16,827 nucleotides of DNA from positions 1 through 16,827 of the forward strand of contig CAZAMT010000056.1 of the NCBI GenBank assembly GCA_964486145.1, given 5' to 3'. Source of the stretch: CAZAMT01 sp964486145 (GTDB lineage Bacteria > Bacteroidota > Bacteroidia > Bacteroidales > JAAAOM01). The notes beneath the pieces are model-generated. The model worked only from the letters and a program-made list of their open reading frames with translations. It was not told where the DNA came from and made no database searches. Numbering within the stretch: the first letter of the stretch is position 1; each line of letters begins with the position of its first letter. A program made the translations under genes and the position numbers. Positions 13,622-16,827 of the stretch are shown piece after piece.

Positions 13622-14863
13622 TCATTCTTTTTTAATATCATAAACCATCAATGTTTCACCATGGCGAATAAAAAGCTTTTTGTCATAAATCGCGGGGTGT
13701 GCCCAATGAGGGCCGGTACCATGATTGATTTTAAATGAACTTACCAGATCAAACTTCTCAGAACTGGGATTTACCAGGGCTATTTCGCCCGAGCGTTCCT
13801 GATAAAAGTAGAGCATTCCATCGGCATATATCACCGAACTTTTACCTCCAAAATCATGCTTGAATTTAACCTTTCCTGTTTTCCAATCCAGACATATAAC
13901 ATCTCCCCTGCGGTTATTATACCAGTTTGTGCCATAAATATATCCGTTCACATACACCACACCATGATGATGGACATCAAGTATTGTATCTACCCACATG
14001 GTTTCAACAGATTGTCCGTCTTCAGCAATGGCCAGTTTTATAGCGGGCACATCATATCCGCAGGTATAATACACTTCATTTTCATGTACCAGCGGTGTAT
14101 TGGTCAGGTAAGCACCCCGGCTTTTTACCCTTTCATTGTCCGGGAAATAGGGGTGGTTCCACATGACGTGGCCATTTTCAGGTTGTACACCAAATACATT
14201 TTTTGATGTAAAGCCCAGGATAAGCCGTACCCCGTTTCTTTCATATAATTTAGGGGAACCGTACGAACGTTCACCCCCGATTGATTTGGTTTGCCAGACA
14301 GGGGTTCCATCCGATGCATGAAATGCAACCATTGTGGTTTTATTACCACCAACAGTAGCAATAACCAGATCATCAACCAGTAAAGGTGCTTCCCCGGTGC
14401 CGAACCTGGCCCACTCACCTTCGTATTCGGTTTGAATATCCCTTTCCCAAATAATATTTCCTTTTCCTGCATCAATACATACCAATCTTCCGGAACCGCC
14501 AATCAGATAGATCTTATCATCTTTTATCGTTGGAGTACATCGGCTATCGGAATAACTCCTGAACCAGGCACTATCATATTTTGTTCTCCATTGTTTTTTA
14601 CCATCCAGGGTATAAGCGGAAACGTAATCTTCGTCATCAATTTTGCCCGTAATGTAGATGTTATTTTTATAAAATTGAGCAGATGAATAACCTGCGCCAA
14701 GGCTATCCAATGTTAGAATCAGCTCAGGTCCTTTCTCCGGCCAGGATTTCAACAACCCGGTATCCGGAAATTTGCCGTCTCTGTTTGGGCCACGCCATTG
14801 GGCTATTTGCGCCTGGGATTCACACAGGAAAGAAAACATGGTTAACAGGCATATTACTTTCAT
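13622..14863 (-). CDS. Exported PQQ-like beta-propeller protein, second in operon
   Basis: A 413-aa secreted or lipid-free periplasmic protein. The signal peptide MKVICLLTMFSFLCESQA precedes the mature start QIAQWRGPNRDGKFPDTGLL. The body is a BamB-like propeller with blades such as LVCIDAGKGNIIWERDI, MVAFHASDGTPVWQTK, VFGVQPENGHVMWNH and VICLDWKTGKVKFKHDF, closing with HPAIYDKKLFIRHGETLMVYDI. The order of landmarks matches the first gene: WRGP...LLKSWPEKGPE; then IYLIGGSGRLVCID; then WARFGTGEAPLLVDD; then THWAHP-like GPHWAHPAIYDKKL. This indicates an old tandem duplication. ATG at 14863 gives a normal signal peptide and leaves a 16-nt gap; a TTG at 14899 would overlap the first gene. No catalytic or haem motif is visible. 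A small hairpin lies just after its stop. Confidence 0.9.
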   Translation of the reverse strand: MKVICLLTMFSFLCESQAQIAQWRGPNRDGKFPDTGLLKSWPEKGPELILTLDSLGAGYSSAQFYKNNIYITGKIDDEDYVSAYTLDGKKQWRTKYDSAWFRSYSDSRCTPTIKDDKIYLIGGSGRLVCIDAGKGNIIWERDIQTEYEGEWARFGTGEAPLLVDDLVIATVGGNKTTMVAFHASDGTPVWQTKSIGGERSYGSPKLYERNGVRLILGFTSKNVFGVQPENGHVMWNHPYFPDNERVKSRGAYLTNTPLVHENEVYYTCGYDVPAIKLAIAEDGQSVETMWVDTILDVHHHGVVYVNGYIYGTNWYNNRRGDVICLDWKTGKVKFKHDFGGKSSVIYADGMLYFYQERSGEIALVNPSSEKFDLVSSFKINHGTGPHWAHPAIYDKKLFIRHGETLMVYDIKKE

Positions 14864-14879
14864 GAGCAGGATTTTAGAT

Positions 14880-16091
14880 TTATGATATTTTGTAAGCAAT
14901 TAAAGCACTTCCATGGCGCAGGTATAAAATACCATTATGAATGACAGGATGTGACCAATGTTGCGCAGAACCTAAAGTTACCCGTGTTTTACCCTTTAAG
15001 TTAAAACCTTCCGGAGATGCTTCAGCGAGGGCCAGTTCACCACGTTCCGAATAAAGAATTAACATTCCATCTGCTGCAATAACAACACCTTTGGCAACAT
15101 CTCGTGAAGACCATTTCATTTCACCGGTTTTATAGTCAATGCAAAACCATTCCCTGAATCTGTCACCGGAACTGTAAATATAACCATCGATATAAACGGC
15201 TCCACCCATTCTGCTGTCTGCTTTACCTTCAAACCATTCTTCGAAGATTTTTGTACCGTTATCGTTTAATTTCAGTTTTCCTCCGCCTTGTCCATAACCG
15301 CTGAAATAAAAGATAGCACCATCAGCATAAATGGGGGTATTGGCATGAACCGACCATTGATTTGGCTGGTGATGGGACCATAATAATATTCCTGTTTCCC
15401 TGTCAATTCCCAATGCATGGCTTGCCGTATGTGTAACAAGCAATTTAGTATTACCATGATCAACCATTAATGGTGTACAATACGCTGACAATTCACCTTC
15501 TCCCGGACATGACCACATAAGGTTTCCGTTCATTCGGTTTAAGGCAATGACATTGTTTTTTTTACCACCGGGAGTACAGTATATTTTATTTCCGTCAACA
15601 ACGAGGGTCTCCGTTACACCCCAACGGATGTTATTACCATCAAACTCAGAATGCAGTTTTTTGTCCCATTTCAGAGATTTTGAATTTAAATCGTAGCAAA
15701 ACAATTCGCCATATCCATTCATGATGTAGAGAAGGTTATCAACAACGGTAGGGGAAGAGCGGGAACCAGGGTAGCTTTCATCGAACTCCCTTCCATATTT
15801 AAATTTGTCCTTAAAATTGCCTTGTAAATCAAAGATATAGATATAACCCGTTTCCTCTTCCATTCCCGAAACATATATTTTTCCGTTGCTAATGACAGGG
15901 GAGGAGTGTCCTTCACCAAGTTCATTGTAGCTCCAGATAATTTCCGGGCCATCTGCCGGCCATTCTTTTAAGAGATCATTTCCGGGATAGATTCCATTTC
16001 CTTCCGGGCCACGCCACCTGGTTGGTTCCTGCGCTAATGTTGCAGCCGTAAGAACCAAAAAAAATAAAAATAAATTGGTTTTGAGGTTCAT
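14880..16091 (-). CDS. Exported PQQ-like beta-propeller protein, first in operon
   Basis: A 403-aa periplasmic protein with a typical signal peptide (MNLKTNLFLFFLVLTAATLA, cleavage likely before QEPTRW). The mature domain opens with TRWRGPEGNGIYPGNDLLKE, followed by ELGEGHSSPVISNGKIYVSG. The remaining blades include ELFCYDLNSKSLKWDKKL, VIALNRMNGNLMWSCPG, ALGIDRETGILLWSH and WFCIDYKTGEMKWSS, ending HPVIHNGILYLRHGSALIAYKI. It is the promoter-proximal gene: the 350 nt upstream is AT-rich and has a candidate promoter. The propeller fold is certain; whether it binds any cofactor cannot be told, since quinoprotein alcohol-dehydrogenase active-site features are not seen. ATG at 16091 is unambiguous, with an A-rich leader instead of a Shine-Dalgarno site. 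Confidence 0.92.
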   Translation of the reverse strand: MNLKTNLFLFFLVLTAATLAQEPTRWRGPEGNGIYPGNDLLKEWPADGPEIIWSYNELGEGHSSPVISNGKIYVSGMEEETGYIYIFDLQGNFKDKFKYGREFDESYPGSRSSPTVVDNLLYIMNGYGELFCYDLNSKSLKWDKKLHSEFDGNNIRWGVTETLVVDGNKIYCTPGGKKNNVIALNRMNGNLMWSCPGEGELSAYCTPLMVDHGNTKLLVTHTASHALGIDRETGILLWSHHQPNQWSVHANTPIYADGAIFYFSGYGQGGGKLKLNDNGTKIFEEWFEGKADSRMGGAVYIDGYIYSSGDRFREWFCIDYKTGEMKWSSRDVAKGVVIAADGMLILYSERGELALAEASPEGFNLKGKTRVTLGSAQHWSHPVIHNGILYLRHGSALIAYKIS

Positions 16092-16443
16092 ATTTTTTTT
16101 TATTTATTAAGCAATGTTGTAATTATAGTATATTAAATGTGTTTTATAAATAAACTTCAAAAAATAAATTCATGTATATACAAATATATATTTTCGAATG
16201 TAATATAAATCAATAAAATATCAGAGGTTAGAATAAAAATTTACATTTCTTTAACATTTGTAAATTGAAATTAGTCTAAATAATAGAATGGGGGCATTCA
16301 GCGGTTGAAGCAATTAAAGGAGTGTTGATTTTGATTCATTGAGCTGCAATGTTGGAACGGTGGTTATTCATTTGACATCTAACAATTGAAATATCAGAAC
16401 TCTTGTCATTTTGATAATCACAACAGTCAAAAAGAATACAACT
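16092..16443. other. Gene-free AT-rich upstream region
   Basis: About 350 nt with no credible reading frame. The half nearest the operon (16092-16270) is extremely AT-rich and carries the candidate promoter; the remainder (16270-16443) has more ordinary composition. I see no operator palindrome, riboswitch-like fold or tRNA in it. Confidence 0.7.
16181..16213 (-). promoter_or_regulatory. Candidate Bacteroidota-type promoter for the operon
   Basis: On the minus strand a perfect TAnnTTTG element (TATATTTG, + coordinates 16181-16188) is preceded by TTG (16211-16213) with a 22-nt spacer, close to the -33/-7 layout of the Bacteroidota primary sigma factor. Transcription would start near 16174, giving a leader of roughly 80 nt that ends in an A-rich stretch just before the ATG at 16091. 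The region is very AT-rich, so chance matches are possible. Confidence 0.5.
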
Positions 16444-16800
16444 TTATCCAAAGAAACCCAGCCCGCAAAACAGCACATCCCGCAAAACCCCGCAAGCCAA
16501 ACGCTCATACCCACTTTTTGCAGGAAGAGTTGTTTTTTTGCCTACGCACCAAGTGATAATAATAAGTTTAGCCTTATTAATTAACTTCGTTGAGCTCCCC
16601 GAAAAAATATCGGGGCAGGCAGTCCTTCCCCGATAAAACGGGGCAAGTTGTCTTCGGTTCATAAAGTATTTACAATCGACTGTTTACGATTAAGTTACAC
16701 TACCTTTTCTGTGAAAAGAAAGTGCAACTAAATCGGGCTAATACAGCCTTTGGCGGCACAAGCTCTGCTGTTTCATAAATTAATATTATAACTTATGAAT
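16444..16800. repeat. Hairpin-rich intergenic repeat-like element
   Basis: A segment with dense secondary structure and no convincing gene. Seen: direct repeats CCCGCAAAAC at 16462 and 16479, with a shorter CCCGCAA at 16489; hairpins AATAAG/CTTATT (16561-16578), CCCCGA/TCGGGG (16597-16615), CCCCG/CGGGG (16628-16643), a two-part stem (16694-16728) and TTCATAA/TTATGAA (16772-16799). A 72-codon minus-strand frame (16444-16662) crosses it, but its translation reads like the conceptual translations of dispersed intergenic repeats in Bacteroidota that I recall. It may be a remnant or non-autonomous mobile element, or a structured RNA. The copy number elsewhere in the genome cannot be seen. Confidence 0.45.
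16694..16728. other. Two-part inverted repeat (hairpin)
   Basis: GTTACACT (16694-16701) pairs with AGTGCAAC (16721-16728) with one mismatch. A 2x2 internal loop follows, then a perfect inner stem CTTTTC/GAAAAG (16704-16709 with 16713-16718) around a TGT loop. This is the strongest single hairpin of the repeat-like segment. There is no T-run after either arm, so a terminator is unlikely on present evidence. Confidence 0.5.
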
Positions 16801-16827
16801 AGGGCAGGTTAGAAAAGTCTGTTGTAA

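Noticed and set aside
12120..16091. True PQQ-dependent dehydrogenases
   Set aside because: The blades match, but there is no recognisable quinoprotein active site, no cytochrome domain and no PQQ biosynthesis gene, so a structural BamB-like role is the safer reading.
16444..16662. A 72-codon minus-strand frame with ATG start
   Set aside because: It runs through hairpins and direct repeats, has no domain-like composition and no coupling to neighbours, so I treat it as repeat sequence.
16300..16827. Integron attC site
   Set aside because: The two-part hairpin at 16694-16728 has GTT...AAC ends, the reverse of the AAC...GTT order of attC core sites, and no integrase or cassette is visible.
1..16827. 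CRISPR arrays, tRNA or rRNA genes, insertion-sequence transposases
   Set aside because: No regularly spaced repeats, cloverleaf-like sequence, rRNA-like sequence or transposase frame was recognised on either strand.

Overview
The window is one strand-coherent gene block. All convincing genes read right to left (minus strand), from a 5'-most gene starting near 16091 to an ABC-transporter ATPase ending at 35. Most junctions are overlaps or gaps under 20 nt, so this looks like one long operon. The suggested host is a Bacteroidota member, probably Bacteroidales/Marinilabiliales-like. The basis is moderate-to-low GC, A-rich leaders instead of clear Shine-Dalgarno sites, a TAnnTTTG/-33 TTG promoter ahead of the first gene, and protein family resemblances. 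The taxon is an inference.

Layout in transcription order. (1) 16827-16092: no protein gene; a hairpin-rich, repeat-like segment (about 16460-16800), then an AT-rich leader with a candidate Bacteroidota promoter. (2) 16091-12120: three exported or anchored PQQ-like (BamB-type) beta-propeller proteins, the first two apparently tandem paralogues. (3) 12118-10776: a probable unannotated 32-codon gene coupled to the next gene by an ATGA overlap, a membrane-anchored NHL-like propeller with a GCCNP motif, and a 63-aa Tat-signal protein with four cysteines. (4) 10783-8939: a Tat-exported four-cluster ferredoxin (NapG/MauM-like) and a multi-spanning polyferredoxin (NapH/NosR-C-terminus-like). (5) 8926-7046: a fourth PQQ-like propeller, on three membrane helices and a long acidic linker. 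(6) 7041-3139: a soluble flavin/iron-sulfur module: a single-chain NuoE+NuoF (HydC+HydB-like) NADH dehydrogenase with two extra [4Fe-4S] clusters, and a partner with a [2Fe-2S] domain, GltD/NfnB-type FAD domain and further clusters but no NAD(P)H-binding domain. (7) 3126-2014: a fifth exported PQQ-like propeller. (8) 2003-35: a GT4 glycosyltransferase and a LolD-like ATPase, whose operon may continue past the window edge.

Working model (inference): NADH electrons enter the NuoEF-like protein, pass through the FAD/FeS partner (perhaps with flavin-based bifurcation or confurcation), cross the membrane through the polyferredoxin, and reach Tat-exported FeS proteins in the periplasm. Six beta-propellers there would act as scaffold, sensor or acceptor. 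The window has no CxxCH haem site, no molybdopterin or nickel enzyme and no obvious terminal reductase, so the final acceptor is unknown. This combination is the main candidate for an undescribed system. Three genes appear to start with TTG, and the two soluble redox genes are separated only by an in-frame TAG.
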